A DNA stretch of 64,000 bases from Rhytidiadelphus loreus (lineage: Eukaryota > Streptophyta > Bryopsida > Hypnales > Hylocomiaceae). Positions within the stretch are counted from its first letter, which is position 1; each line of letters opens with the position of its first letter. The DNA lies in the NCBI GenBank assembly GCA_947034895.1, contig OX344761.1:36902863-36966862 (forward strand), given 5' to 3'. The translations under genes were made by a program, and so were the position numbers. The notes below the pieces were generated by a model. It was not told the origin of the DNA. It searched no databases and saw only the letters and a program-made list of their open reading frames with translations. Below are positions 11,110 through 22,662 of this stretch, one piece after another.

Positions 11110-11335
11110 TTCCCGGACGGCAGGGAACGGAGGTCCCACACTAAACTTTGGTATGAATTTAGTCATGGGATTCTTCCTTCCCATAGAGGAAGGAGAACCA
11201 ATTAATGTAGTCAGCCCTTAATTTGAGCACGGGGAATATCTTCAAGTCAATGGCTACATTAAGAGGTCCAACCACTTTTTGAGTTCAAAGACAACGTATT
11301 GAAGCATGTCACTCCCTTCTTGAGGCCGGACTTCA
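11110..11335. repeat. Internal duplication of the hAT element, copy 1
   Basis: The stretch with CATGGGATTCTTCCTTCCCA, AACCAATTAATGTAGTCAGC and AAGAGGTCCAACCACTTTTT recurs in the same orientation at about 12,600-12,835. In both places it follows a GC-rich minisatellite, so the duplicated unit probably includes minisatellite plus this block. Confidence 0.75.
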
Positions 11336-11789
11336 AGTTCTTGCCTTCATCAAGCACTTGAGAAGTAGGACCCATGTAAAGTTGGAAACCAAAAAAAAAT
11401 TAGAAAATGAAATTGAACTTCCAAACAAGAAGTACAAAATTTGTGTGAAAAAATCCCAAAGGGTTTGGAGTCCTAATGAAAGTCAAGGTACATATTTGTT
11501 TAAATTTGAGTTTAAGGGTTTATATTTTATGCTTCTAAAGAAAAGGTATTTGTGATTTTGGATTCGAAGTTTACAAATCAAACCATTACCAACGTATACT
11601 TTTCAAGCTTTTGGTTTAAGTCTTCATTTTTTCAATACAAAGCTACAAGCTTTCAGATTTAAATCAAATACAAATTATAATGCTTTTAAATATGCTTGAA
11701 GGGTTTTTTTCTAGAAAAAAAGGCTACAAGGATTTAGGTCTTGAAGACTTTAACAACAAATTCTTGTCATGGGAAAAATAAAAGGGGTT

Positions 11790-12290
11790 GGTATTGAAAT
11801 GAAATACTAGTTAAGTGATTTTTTAATTCAAGGGCAATGGTTTATTTTGCATATGGGGATAGCAAAGCGGTTTGGGTCTTTGAGAATGAAATGAAGCATT
11901 ACCCAAATTGTTTACGATTTCAAATATTCAATCATTGGACTCCACCCTTTAATTTGTGTAATGGGATCCTAGAACTCTAAACTCTAAAGTCTAGGACTTA
12001 GGAGGGGATAATATTGAAATGAAATACTAGTTAAGTGATTTTTTAATTCAAGGGCAATGGTTTATTTTGCGTATGAGGATAGCAAAGCGGTTTGGGTCTT
12101 TGGAAATGAAATGAAGCATTACTCAAATTGTTTACAATTTCAAATATTCAATCATTGGACTCCACCCTTTAATTTGTGTAATGGGATCCTAGAACTCTAA
12201 ACTCTAAAGTCTAGGACTTAGGAGTGGATAATATTGAAATGAAATACTAATTAAGTGATTTTTTAATTCATGGTCAACGGTTTATTTAAT
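11790..12290 (+). repeat. Tandem repeat of about 219 bp, 2.3 units
   Basis: ATTGAAATGAAATACTAGTT recurs near 11,792, 12,011 and 12,232. The units share GGGCAATGGTTTATTTTGC, GCGGTTTGGGTCTTTG and TAATGGGATCCTAGAACTC with only scattered changes, so the duplication is fairly recent. The third unit breaks off after about 55 bases. It lies within the hAT element. Confidence 0.88.
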
Positions 12291-12429
12291 TATTTTGGGC
12301 ATGGAATCTTCAAACCCTTGGAGGGAGTTCAAATTTGGCTTGGAGGGAGTTCAAAATTGGCTTGGAGAGAGTTCAAAATTGGCTTGGAGGGAGTTGAAGG
12401 AGGGAGTTGAAGACTTGCTTTAAAATTGG

Positions 12430-12590
12430 AATTTTGAGTGGATGTCCGCGCCCGGACGTCCCCGCTTAGGCGTCCACGCCCTATCGGGACGTCCACGCCC
12501 TAGCGTCCCCGCCCTGTCCAGATGTCCATGCCCTTGCCCACACGTCCACGCCCCTGTCCACACGTCCGCGCCTTGACCCTTGGAGGAAAA
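12430..12590. repeat. GC-rich minisatellite inside the hAT element, second array
   Basis: About eight diverged units of 18-20 bases built on GTCCACGCCCTGTCC. It resembles the array at 10,968-11,073 in composition and position relative to the duplicated block that follows. Confidence 0.7.
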
Positions 12591-12599
12591 AATATGCAA

Positions 12600-12835
12600 G
12601 AATTCCGTCCACCAACGATGGAGGGGAATGAAATTGACCTTCAGATTTGAAATTGGCATGGGATTCTTCCTTCCCATGGAGAGAGGAAAAGTGGGAAACC
12701 AATTAATGTAGTCAGCCATTAATTTGAGCCCGGGGAATATCTTGAAGTCAATGGTTGTATTAAGAGGTCCAACCACTTTTTGAGTTGAAAGACAATTCAT
12801 GGAAGGATGTGTCTCCTTTCATGTGTCGCCCTTGT
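12600..12835. repeat. Internal duplication of the hAT element, copy 2
   Basis: Partner of 11,110-11,335. It shares GGCATGGGATTCTTCCTTCC, TTAATGTAGTCAGCC and GAGGTCCAACCACTTTTTGA with the first copy. The divergence is visible but modest. Confidence 0.75.
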
Positions 12836-14540
12836 CCTTCTTCACTTCTCCAAGGACTTGAGAAATAGTCCCCACACCCAAAAAATGAGATTTCTAGAAA
12901 ATTAAAACTAACTTGCACACTTTCAAGAAAACAAATATAATTAGATGCTAGAAGTTTTTGGATTCGTAACGGAAAACAAGGTACACATTTTTTTTAATTC
13001 AAGTTGAAGACTTAAAGGATGAATTTTAGAGTTCTCCAAATAGAAACTAAAACGGTTTGGAGTTCCCTAAAAAAATGAAACACAAGTTATATTTTGTAGA
13101 GTTCTAATACTTCTCAATTATTTTTTATAATTGGATCTACAAGGGTTTTGAATTCACATCATTAATGTATTACAATGTATTACAATGTAGTTTAAGGGTT
13201 ATTTTTGAAAATAGAGGCTAGAAGGATTTGGAAAGGAAACAAAGTTTTGAAACTTGGGGGGATCACTCCTTGTAATTTAAGGTATACACCTGAGTTAAGA
13301 GGGTATTTTATGTGGGGCTATTTACCTTAATTATTGCATTTAAGATGATCGTATTTTTACATAAAAAGCTAAAAAGGGCATATTTCCAATACCTTATAGT
13401 TTTTATAAATTCATTCATGCAAGTTTTTAAATGGATCTATCTTACATATAAAATTTAAATGTCCAATTTTCTCTCACCCCCACCCTTCTTCACAAATTTT
13501 TTCTTCCATCTACTGCAACTATGTATGGGGTAGACATTGTGAAATTAACAATAATCAATTGAATTCAAGTGGCAATTTTTAGCCCATAAAGGCCAATTGT
13601 CCATTGAATGAACAATTGAAACTTTAGGTAGGTCCCTATGAAGTCAATTTTGGTCAAATGTTCATAAAATTTAGACACAAGATGTGAATATGTATCTTCT
13701 TAGTGGAAATATAATTTCTTTCTGCCCTAAATTTTTTTGGTAGCCCTTGCAAATTTGAGCATCTTTGGGGCGTCTTTTGCAAAAAATCTCATCAACTATT
13801 GAAATTTGGCATTTACGTTACTAATTAAATATGGCATACAATTATCAAAAATAATTTAGTTCTCAAATCACATTATCAAAGGAGTCAAACTTTATTAGCT
13901 ATGTTAGGGTGGCTTCAAGAAAAATAACCTTTTCTTCTAACCTCAAGCCCTATTATCTTGCAATATGTGAAGTCAAAGTTTTTGAAAATTTTCCCAAATA
14001 TTCTAAATATTTGTCTCTAATTTTTAACCATTTGGATTCCAAATTAAAAAATATCTCTTTGCACAAGAAATCATCAAAAAAAGACTAGTGTATTGCCAAT
14101 GCATTTAACCTCTTTGCATTGCAAGTTGATTCAGATTTTTTATGAGTGAATCCATCATATATTTATGAATAGTCAAAATCCTCATTTTTGTGTAGACCAA
14201 ATATTTTACTCTAAGAGGGCTTGAAGTTTGTTGATCTTAGTTTGCAAGAATGAAAATAAATATTTTCTTACTCACTTCAAACATTATAATCTTTCAATCC
14301 ACATGGTCAAATGGGCTGAAATTGTTTGTACACGTTGTTATAACTACATAATACACTTTTATACAATTGGATTTTTTTCAAATAATTTTTTATTTTAGAC
14401 AATGCATCAAAATTAGCAATTTTGGATTCTTCCTCTTCCAAAACACCCTCTAGTCTTTAGGGGTTAATAACATTGAACACTTTAGAATTCCTAATGAAAC
14501 TATTCCATGAAAATCTCATTCAATATGAGTGTGATTAACA

Positions 14541-14903
14541 CATAAGGTAGCAACACCCATAACCGTCAAATTAAGCAATTCAACATAGTTGGAGGCACTT
14601 TTTTTTAGAAAAAATATTTTTTTAGTATTAGCAACTGAAAATCATGAATTTTCAAAAAAAGAATTAGAATTTTTGGATAAGGCATCTAATTTCTGTGAAT
14701 TTTCAAAGTAGAACTCACTAAGGCACCCTAAACCACACTCTACTAAAGTTGCCTTGATTGTAGTTCCAAAACCTAAAAAAATCAGAGCCTACCAACCACA
14801 ATTAAGAATTGGCACGGTTTCAAAGTACATTTGGAGACACTTTAAGGGAACTCTACTATCGAAGTATGGGTACACTAATGGTTATGGGCGTTGCTACCTT
14901 ATG
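14541..14903. mobile_element. Small inverted-repeat element nested in the hAT element
   Basis: CATAAGGTAGCAACACCCAT at the left is mirrored at the right by ATGGGCGTTGCTACCTTATG, giving about 24-bp inverted repeats with one or two mismatches, 363 bases apart. I could not identify a clear target duplication, so the superfamily is open. There is no coding content. Confidence 0.6.
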
Positions 14904-16548
14904 GCTTCAAAGCTTAGAGTTAAATGAACTATTAATTATATCTTCATATTGTACAATTTTCAGTTTGTTGAACCCACTAAGGTAAATCTTCCTATTCATA
15001 CAATGTGACAATTTTTCCACTTTTAGTTGATGTCTTACATTTACATTTAGTTTGTTTTTATATAACACTACAAGTACCATGGCACAATTTTAGTGGACCA
15101 CCTTTCATCATAGATTTTCTTGAATATGTCAATTTTATCACCCATATGAAATTATTTGTCTACATCTATACTCATCATATTATGAAAAATTTGCATGACT
15201 TCTATTTGTCAAGGCTAACTTATTAATAAAAATTCCTATTATATGATGTTTTTACATACCCTAATTTATATATATTAGAGCGTGTAGCATTTCATGAACC
15301 TTATAGTAGCTCTACAAATTATATAAAATTTGCCCCCTTGAATTAAATGAACCCTATCTTTTAACTCACATAGTGTTCTAAAAACTGTAAGTGTTCCCTC
15401 CAGGAATAGAACTCTTGAGCACTAATTTTAATTTATATACCTCATCATTCTCATGTGCGTTGTTGTACATCCTAGTGATCCTACCACAGTACCACCTCAT
15501 ATGCATATAAATATATAATGAACTCCCATTTCTACTCTCAAATGCAAAACATGATGATACATTATTGCTTAGATACATGATGACATAATGACACATTTTT
15601 GCTTAGAAAAGCATCAAGCATGTGTATTTCACAGTTACTACAAATTTCATACATAAAGATACGGACATATGGTGAAAATCTTGTAATATGCAATTTGGTC
15701 TTTCTTCCATCATGACAATTGTATGACTTCTGTGAATTTATGAATGTGTAGTAAACAAAGTAGCAAACAACTAATTATGTTTGAAATTGATTTTCTAGAG
15801 TTTGATATACACAAAAAGCTTAGAATCATTCCGTTTTGATCAATGAGTCAAAAATTATGAGGATTATTTGTTTACGGGCAGTTTTGGATTTCCTACTCTA
15901 AAATAAACTTTGACATCCTTTATCTTATCCAATTTTCAATATTTTTGGACAAAAATAGAATTATAAGATGTAGATACATTATTACAACATTTCGACCATT
16001 GGGATTGGAAATTTTTAATTCCATATTTAAATTGGAAATAATTTAGTATTTTTAATCATTATCTACTACTACCTACTTACTATTTTTTTCCTATATGTTG
16101 TACTATTCCAAATGATCTGAAATTTTTCAAGCATGTGGCCAACTTGTCTAGGAAAACAAATCCAAAGAAGAACCACCATTTAGGTCATTTTTTCATAGAA
16201 ATGTGAGCTTGTGAAGTGTAGCTGCCCTGCTTTTTGCAAGGTCAAAAAATGATTTTAGTTAATTTGAATGCTTATATCTTGCAATCCACCCGGTGGAAAT
16301 GTCTGAAATTTTTACCACATGTTTTTAATACTATATAATACAACATCCTACGGTTAGATATGTTAAAAAAAGTTTTTTTTCAAAATTTTGGTAGTTGTAC
16401 TAGAAATGACAGTTTTGGAGAGTTTTGGTGAAAACATAGAGATGGTCCTTTAAGGGTTAAAAAAAGTCAACTTAGTGTTGACCACATCGGACTGGCGAGA
16501 CCTCTATCGGACGGTCAAACCGGACGTCCGTCCGGTATGACAACCCTG

Positions 16549-18225
16549 ATATCTAGCTACATCTAACCCTCAATTATGATGATATAGACAACTAAAAAAT
16601 TGACGTAAAAATTCAAGTTCTTGTTATCCTAGCTAGTTGCATTTGACTCTCAATTATGATGTAGACATTTGAAGCATTGACATGAAAATTCAAGTTTTTC
16701 CCATCCTAGTTGCATTTAACCCTCAATTATGATCATGTAAACATTTGAAACATTGACATGAAAATTCAAGTTCTTCCCATCCTAGATGCATCTAACCCTT
16801 AGTTATTATGATGTAGATATTTGATACATTGACATGAAAATCAAGTTCTTTCCGTCCTAGCTACATCTAACCCTCAATTATGACAATCTAGATATTTGAA
16901 ACATTGATGTGAAAATTCAAGTTCTTCCCATCCTAGCTGCATCTGACCGTCGATGATGATGATGTAGTCATTTGAAACATTGACATGAAAATTCAAGTTC
17001 TTCCCATCCTAGTTGCATTTAACCCTCAATTATGATCATGTAGACATTTGAAACATTGACATGAAAATTCAAGTTCTTCCCATCCTAGTTGCATCCAACC
17101 CTTAATTATTAAGATTTAGATTATTGAAACATTGACGTGAAAATCAAGTTCTTTCCATCCTAGCTGCATCTGACCCTCAATTATGACAATCTAGATATTT
17201 GAAGCATTGACGTGAAAATTCAAGTTCTTCCCATCCTAGCGGCTTCTGTCCCTCAATTATGAGGATGTAGACATTTGAAACATTGACGTAAAAATTCAAA
17301 TTCCTCCTATTCTAGCTGCATTTCACCCTCAATTATGATGATATAAACATTTGAATCATTGATGTGAATTCAAGTTCTTTTTCATGCTAGTTGCATCCAA
17401 CCCTAAGTTATTATGATGTAGATATTTGAAAATTAAAGTTCTTCCAATCCTTATTGCATCTATCCCTTAGTTATTTATTTATTATGATGAAGATATTTGA
17501 AACTTTGAAGTGACAATTCACGTTCTTCCCATCCTAGCTGCATCGGACCCTCAATTATAATGATAGAGACATTTCAAACATTAACGTGAAAATTCAAGTT
17601 CTTCCCATCCTAGCAACATTTGTCCCTCAATTATGATGATGTAGACATTTGAGAAATTGACATGAAAATTCAAGTTCTTTCGATCCTAGCTACATGCAAC
17701 CCTCAGTTATCAATTTCTTATGATTTAGAAATTTGAAACAATGACTTGAAAATTCAAGTTCTTCCCATCCTAGTTGCATCTAACCCTCAATTATGATGAT
17801 GTAGACATTTGAAACATTGATCTGAAAATTCAAGTTCTTCCCATTCTAACTACATCTAACATTTGATTATGATGATGTAGACATTTGAAACATTGAGGTG
17901 AAAATTCAAGTTCTTTCCATCCTAACTCTATGTGACCGTCAATTATGATGATTTTGATATTTGAAACATCTACGTCAAAATCCAATTCTTTCCCATCCTA
18001 GCTGCATCTCACCCTCAATTATGATGATGTAGATATTTGAATCATTGACGTGAAAATTCAAGTTCTTCTTGTCTTAGTTGCATCTAACCGTCAATTATGT
18101 TGATGAAGACATTTGAGAATTTGATCTGAAAATTCAAGTTTTTTGGATCCTAGCTACATCTAATCCTCAATTATGATAATGGAGACATTTGATAAATTGA
18201 CATGAAAATTCAATTTCTTCATATT
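16549..18225 (+). repeat. 77-bp satellite, right part of the split array
   Basis: About 21 units of roughly 77 bases with the order GATGTAGACATTTGAAACAT, TGACATGAAAATTCAAGTTC, TTCCCATCCTAG and GCATCTAACCCTCAATTATG. Units differ by point changes and short indels. Two neighbouring units (near 17,400-17,500 and 17,700) carry small insertions around TTATTTATTATGAT. The array begins with the right-hand 8-bp target copy of the hAT insertion. Confidence 0.92.
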
Positions 18226-20000
18226 TGTACATGATAATGATCCACAATTTTTGAGAAAGTTTGGAAAATGCATATTAATGTTAGTTAGTAGGAACCATGG
18301 ATATAAGAAATACTAGGCAAGGCTAAAAGGTGCTCTCAAGTCCTTGAAGAAAAGCTTTAAGGCTTCAATGAATGAGCACAAAGGTCCTAAAACACAAACA
18401 TTATAAAAAATTTCAAGCCAAAACAAGGCCATTTTACTTTTAGACCCTAGTGCAAGGTACAAGAAAAAATAAATAAAAATTTAAAAATAAATAAATATAT
18501 ATTCTTTTTAAAAAATTTAAAAATTTTAATAAATTTTTATGTTTATTTGCACTAGCTGTTGGCTATCTCGTGGTCTTGTTTTCACCTGAGATTTTTTGTA
18601 ATGGTAGACAATGAAAATGACCAAATTTGTCAACACTCAGTAACAAAATGTCAATGATTTTGACCCAATAACAATAGAGGGGTTTTTGAGAGAGGAGGGA
18701 GAGGTCTTTTGTACTCTTCCGAAGGCCTCTCTATCTTGTTTAACCTTTATATCTTTCTAGTAACTCAAATCTACAACTAGATCCTACATAACTTATGGAT
18801 AAAAGCTTCAAATGAAAAATAAATTGTGCCATTGGCTTCAAAAGGTCCAAATTAGTCTAAAAGAACCCATACCACCTACTCCTAAGTCATTTGAGCTTGC
18901 AAAAGCCATAAGAAAGTCAAAAAATTGTCAAAATGAGGAAATATAAAATCTTCGACGATGGAATTTGTATTTTCCAAATATTTTTACTTTCTTAGAGTAA
19001 CTAGAGGAATTATGGGAGTAGGAAAGATTCTTCTTTGGCCTCATTTGGTTATTACAAGCTTTTTGCAAGTCGGTCAACACATCAAACTTATTTAATTCCG
19101 GTTAAATTTAAAGAAGTTGTCAATTCAAGTACTTGTTAGTGTTGAAATGCCTTGAAAATTGTTGAGGTGCATTATTAGCACAAAAAATTCTATCCTAATT
19201 TTTAGTGGAATTTTTTTATCACTAGATTGAGTGGTTGACTTTCTATAAAGTCATCTTTTGCATTCCGAAAAAATCCGAATTTTTTTTGGTAACCTCTAAA
19301 AAATTCCCAAACACTAAGTACATGTTCATATTCTTATTTTTCACTATTTAGAAAAAGGTTGATTTTAAATTAACTTCTTTTTAATCTAACAAATGGAAAA
19401 TCTTTTGATTGAAAGTTAATTTCAACAAACCAATTTGGCCATCAAGTTCTTAGCATGTTTTTATGTCAAGAATTCCTTTTTTCAATCTTTTGTTGCATTG
19501 TCCTTTGTACTACTTGAATTATTACTTGGAATGATAACATCTACTTTTTTACAGTTCTCTCAAAATGGATAGTGACCTCTAAATGGGTTGACTACAATAT
19601 ATCTAAGACTAAAAGACTTCTCTATCATGACTACTAATTTATGTTTAACTGAGCTCTATTACATGTACTTGTAGGTTTGGTTCAATCTCTAATAGGAATC
19701 TCACAATAATTAGGCTTGACAATCTCTTGGACTCCTAATTCTCTCTCAAACATCCAGTTGACCTCTCAAACACTTAATCAAATCCTCAAAGTAGAGAATT
19801 AAAGTTGTTTTGGCACTCCAAACTTCTAGAAGATAAATCATTGTACTAGTAGGGACTTCTACCAATTACAATTTGAATACTCTTTTTATGACTTTTTGAC
19901 TATAAATTTTACTAACTAAGTACAAAAGCTAAAAAAATGAAATCTTAAGACCAAAATGATCACTTATCCAAATTATTCATTGTAAAGTTGACCTCCCTTA
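18226..20000. other. Intergenic, nothing recognised
   Basis: About 1.8 kb of AT-rich, low-information DNA with no open frame above the noise level. No tandem or inverted repeat was noticed. Confidence 0.45.
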
Positions 20001-20185
20001 CATGGTGACTATAATTCCAATTTACAAAATCTGGATAATTGTGTTAAACAATGATTTATGTATAGTGACTATAATTCCAATTTACAAAATCTGGATGATT
20101 GTGTTAAACAATGACTTATGTATGGTGACTATAATTCTGATTTAGAAAATCTACATGATCGTGTTACACAATGACTTATGTGTGA
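20001..20185 (+). repeat. Tandem repeat, three units of 60 bp
   Basis: GGTGACTATAATTCCAATTT, ACAAAATCTGGAT and ATTGTGTTAAACAATGA recur in order three times, the third unit being the most changed. Confidence 0.85.
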
Positions 20186-20639
20186 GTATGTGTAAAAAGA
20201 CTAGGTTGGAAATGCCAATTGTATAAATTTTTTATTGAAGCAACTCTATTAAAAAATCAATATCGCAGAAATTTGCATTTTGTAGCGATTTTGTAGGACC
20301 ATGAAAACATAAATTTGTCACAATTGAGTGTCACAATTTTTTATTCCCATAAATTCACCAATTGAATGATATTGACAATAATTCCTTATGTATGATTATT
20401 GTCAATATGGCATACAATATATATACAAAGATGCTCAATGTATATTTAGTATATAACTTCCATGAAGTAAATTTTGTATTAACAAAGTTGTCACAATTTT
20501 GAGCTCATCTAATATACAAAGCTCTTAAAAGTTAAAACTATAATTGATATACAATACCATTTTAAGTGCTTGTCATATTTAGTATCAATGTTATTATATT
20601 TTTGCCAAATTCAAGAAACCACATTGCCACACAAGTAGT

Positions 20640-20872
20640 TAATATGCCATATTTAACTACTTTTGGACTTTGGAAAGTCCATAATTAATAATGGTCATCG
20701 CGAGGAAAAAAATTGGTCATAAAGAGATAATGCAAAACATCCAGAGATCTAAACAAAACATCGGGAGATCTATACAAACATCGAGGGATCTCCTAATGTT
20801 ATTATTCAAAGATCTCTGGATGTTTTGTCCAAAATTCATTAAATAGTCCAAAAGTAGTTAAATGTGCCATTA
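20640..20872. mobile_element. Foldback element, probable MITE
   Basis: The outer arms ATTTAACTACTTTTGGACT (left, about 20,650-20,668) and AGTCCAAAAGTAGTTAAAT (right, about 20,845-20,863) are mirror images. A second pair lies inside, AAAACATCCAGAGATCT near 20,733 and AGATCTCTGGATGTTTT near 20,810. The middle contains three short repeats of ACATCGRGAGATCT. Target duplication and superfamily were not resolved. Confidence 0.65.
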
Positions 20873-21272
20873 ATCCAAGAGACAATGTACAATCAAGTCC
20901 AATAATCTTACAAACTACCTATTATGCCATTCAATTTCTTTACATAATAGTAGTGATCGTAAAGTTCTCCAACATGTTTATACCAAGGGTATCAAAGGAA
21001 GGATTAACTAAGAATACCATAGTACAAAATAATAACGTCACCAAACTCCATCACATCCCCAAGGTATTAGAGGAAGGCTTAACGAAGAATACCATTGTAC
21101 AAAATAATCACATCACATCACCAAACTCCATCAGACCCCAATTTTGGTGCTTCACGGAGTTTTCTCTTGGAATTTTTTCAAACTTAGGCAACAAGTCTCT
21201 CATTTCATTCATTGTACAATCAATTCTATTACACTTGGCATTTTTCGTCTTGCATTGGTAACATTCTAACAT
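20873..21272. other. Intergenic with a short duplication
   Basis: A block with GGAAGGATTAACTAAGAATA and GTACAAAATAATAACGTCACC near 20,997 is repeated near 21,070, about 75 bases later. The stretch TCCAATAATCTTACAAACTA near 20,900 also occurs near 61,987. No gene seen. Confidence 0.5.
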
Positions 21273-21518
21273 TCAATTCTTACACAATCCCACTCTTAAC
21301 AAACCAAATTTCAATTTCGAAAAACCAAACCTCAAATATTCATGACAATTGATTGAAAAACATTGGTGACAAGAAATTTGGGCAGATGTGAGAAATTTTA
21401 TTAGGATAACTAGCTGCGGCAGAAGATTTTGAGCATGCAAATCATTAATGAACGTCAGTACGTCACCAGCCTGAGAAGTTGAGCCCTCGTACTCAGCGAC
21501 TTCAACTTCCGAATGCAT
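21273..21518 (-). CDS. Hypothetical short open frame, possible exon
   Basis: An ATG at 21,518 opens 81 residues. The first 37 have a protein-like, acidic to amphipathic composition (MHSEVEVAEYEGSTS, then GDVLTFINDLHAQNLLPQ), and the DNA there is GC-richer than the neighbourhood. The second half drifts into AT-rich sequence and basic, hydrophobic residues, so the real coding part may be only the first third. No domain is recognised. It lies downstream of the bHLH gene on the same strand and could also be non-coding. Confidence 0.25.
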   Translation of the reverse strand: MHSEVEVAEYEGSTSQAGDVLTFINDLHAQNLLPQLVILIKFLTSAQISCHQCFSINCHEYLRFGFSKLKFGLLRVGLCKN

Positions 21519-22662
21519 AGCAAGCGAAATGTGTACTCATGCATCGATGATCAATGCCAAACACGGTTCGTGTAACTGCAGAAGTATTTTACATATCAGA
21601 TCATGTCGGATTGACTGGGGATGTGTTCATTTCAAGTGGATTGACAGAGTTTTTTCTCGGTTGCGGAGATCGTGGATATCAGGGGTAGTTGTGTTTTGGG
21701 TTTCACCTGGACTGGAAGTAGGGACCTCCAACTTCCATGTGAAACCCAGGTTTTCTCCGAACGCCACTGTAACGCCCACTACTCAGTACTGTGAAAATAC
21801 TCTGGAAATTTAGCATTTGATATGAAGGATCATTCTCTGCCACCGTCTTCTTTTATTTTTAACACAAATGAAACAGTATTTCATTGCGAAGAATAAATTA
21901 CAAGCCCGGCAGGAAGAGAATCAAAAAAAGAAAAAAAAGACAAGGACCACAGACGACCGACATATGGGAAAGAGGGAATGGCAGAGCGCGGGGAGGCATC
22001 TTCAACAAACACAAAGAAGGTTCACTTGCCTTGAGAAGACTGACATGCACAACCGCCTGCCATATCAATCAATTGAGATTCTCTTCCATTAAATCCTTCT
22101 GTCACCTGGAATTACACCGCGTGGCATTCTAGCTTGTCAGCATTTCCGTGAAACAGTGAGAGTTGAACACCAATAGGCATCGCAAAAGAAAGCATGCTCA
22201 TACCTGAAGTAAATAGCGATTATTATTTTTTAACTTGGAAGTCTATGAAAACTAGCCTTCGCTCTTAAGTGGGACTCTGGATCAATACATGGTTTCTTTG
22301 CACTGACCGAACCCCCCTCGACACATACCATATGTGTACCCCGACACTGAACCCAATGCGAGTATAAAAAGCATTCCAGGCCTTTTCGCAAATGGGCGTC
22401 CTCAGCGGACAATCTTCCATGCCGAGACGCAGCCGCTCATTTTCAGAAGACGAAGTGCAAGAAGAGGTGCTGTGAGTCGAGTCGCAAATTTTAACTGATG
22501 TCATGATGTGGGAGCAACCCATCATGCCACTGTACACGGCTGTTTGCCACTACCAGAAATCGACTGTACTGTAACGGTGAGAGCTTATTAATGCGAAGTA
22601 TCGTACCATACAAGAGGGTTTCTCTCAAAAACCCTGCAGTCTGCACCGCGAAGGTAGTACGT
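21519..22662 (-). other. Downstream flank and probable 3' UTR of the bHLH gene
   Basis: The sequence keeps the higher GC content of the gene for most of its length, which fits a transcribed 3' region. A short hairpin lies at 21,698-21,747 (GGGTTTCACCTGGACTGGAAGT against ACTTCCATGTGAAACCC). The open frames at 22,230-22,537 overlap each other, lack domains and lie just past the predicted stop, so I do not call them genes. No polyadenylation site could be fixed. Confidence 0.4.

Larger units (their letters stand above)
10716..16548. mobile_element. hAT-type DNA transposon, 5.8 kb, decayed or non-autonomous
   Basis: The ends are CAGGGTTGTCATACCGGACG and its exact mirror, with a 21-bp perfect inverted repeat. 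Identical 8-bp direct repeats ATATCTAG lie immediately outside (10,708-10,715 and 16,549-16,556). An 8-bp duplication with CAGGG ends is diagnostic of the hAT superfamily. The target was a satellite array, whose units continue on both sides. The ends are rich in CCGTCC/GGACGG motifs. No long open frame and no hAT dimerisation domain is visible, so a transposase is missing or destroyed. Internal tandem repeats, an internal duplication and a smaller inverted-repeat element show later or captured additions. Confidence 0.92.

Noticed and set aside
10834..11205. Proline-rich 123-codon frame and the glycine-rich frame opposite
   Set aside because: Both are products of a 21-bp repeat within a transposon, so the periodicity comes from DNA duplication.
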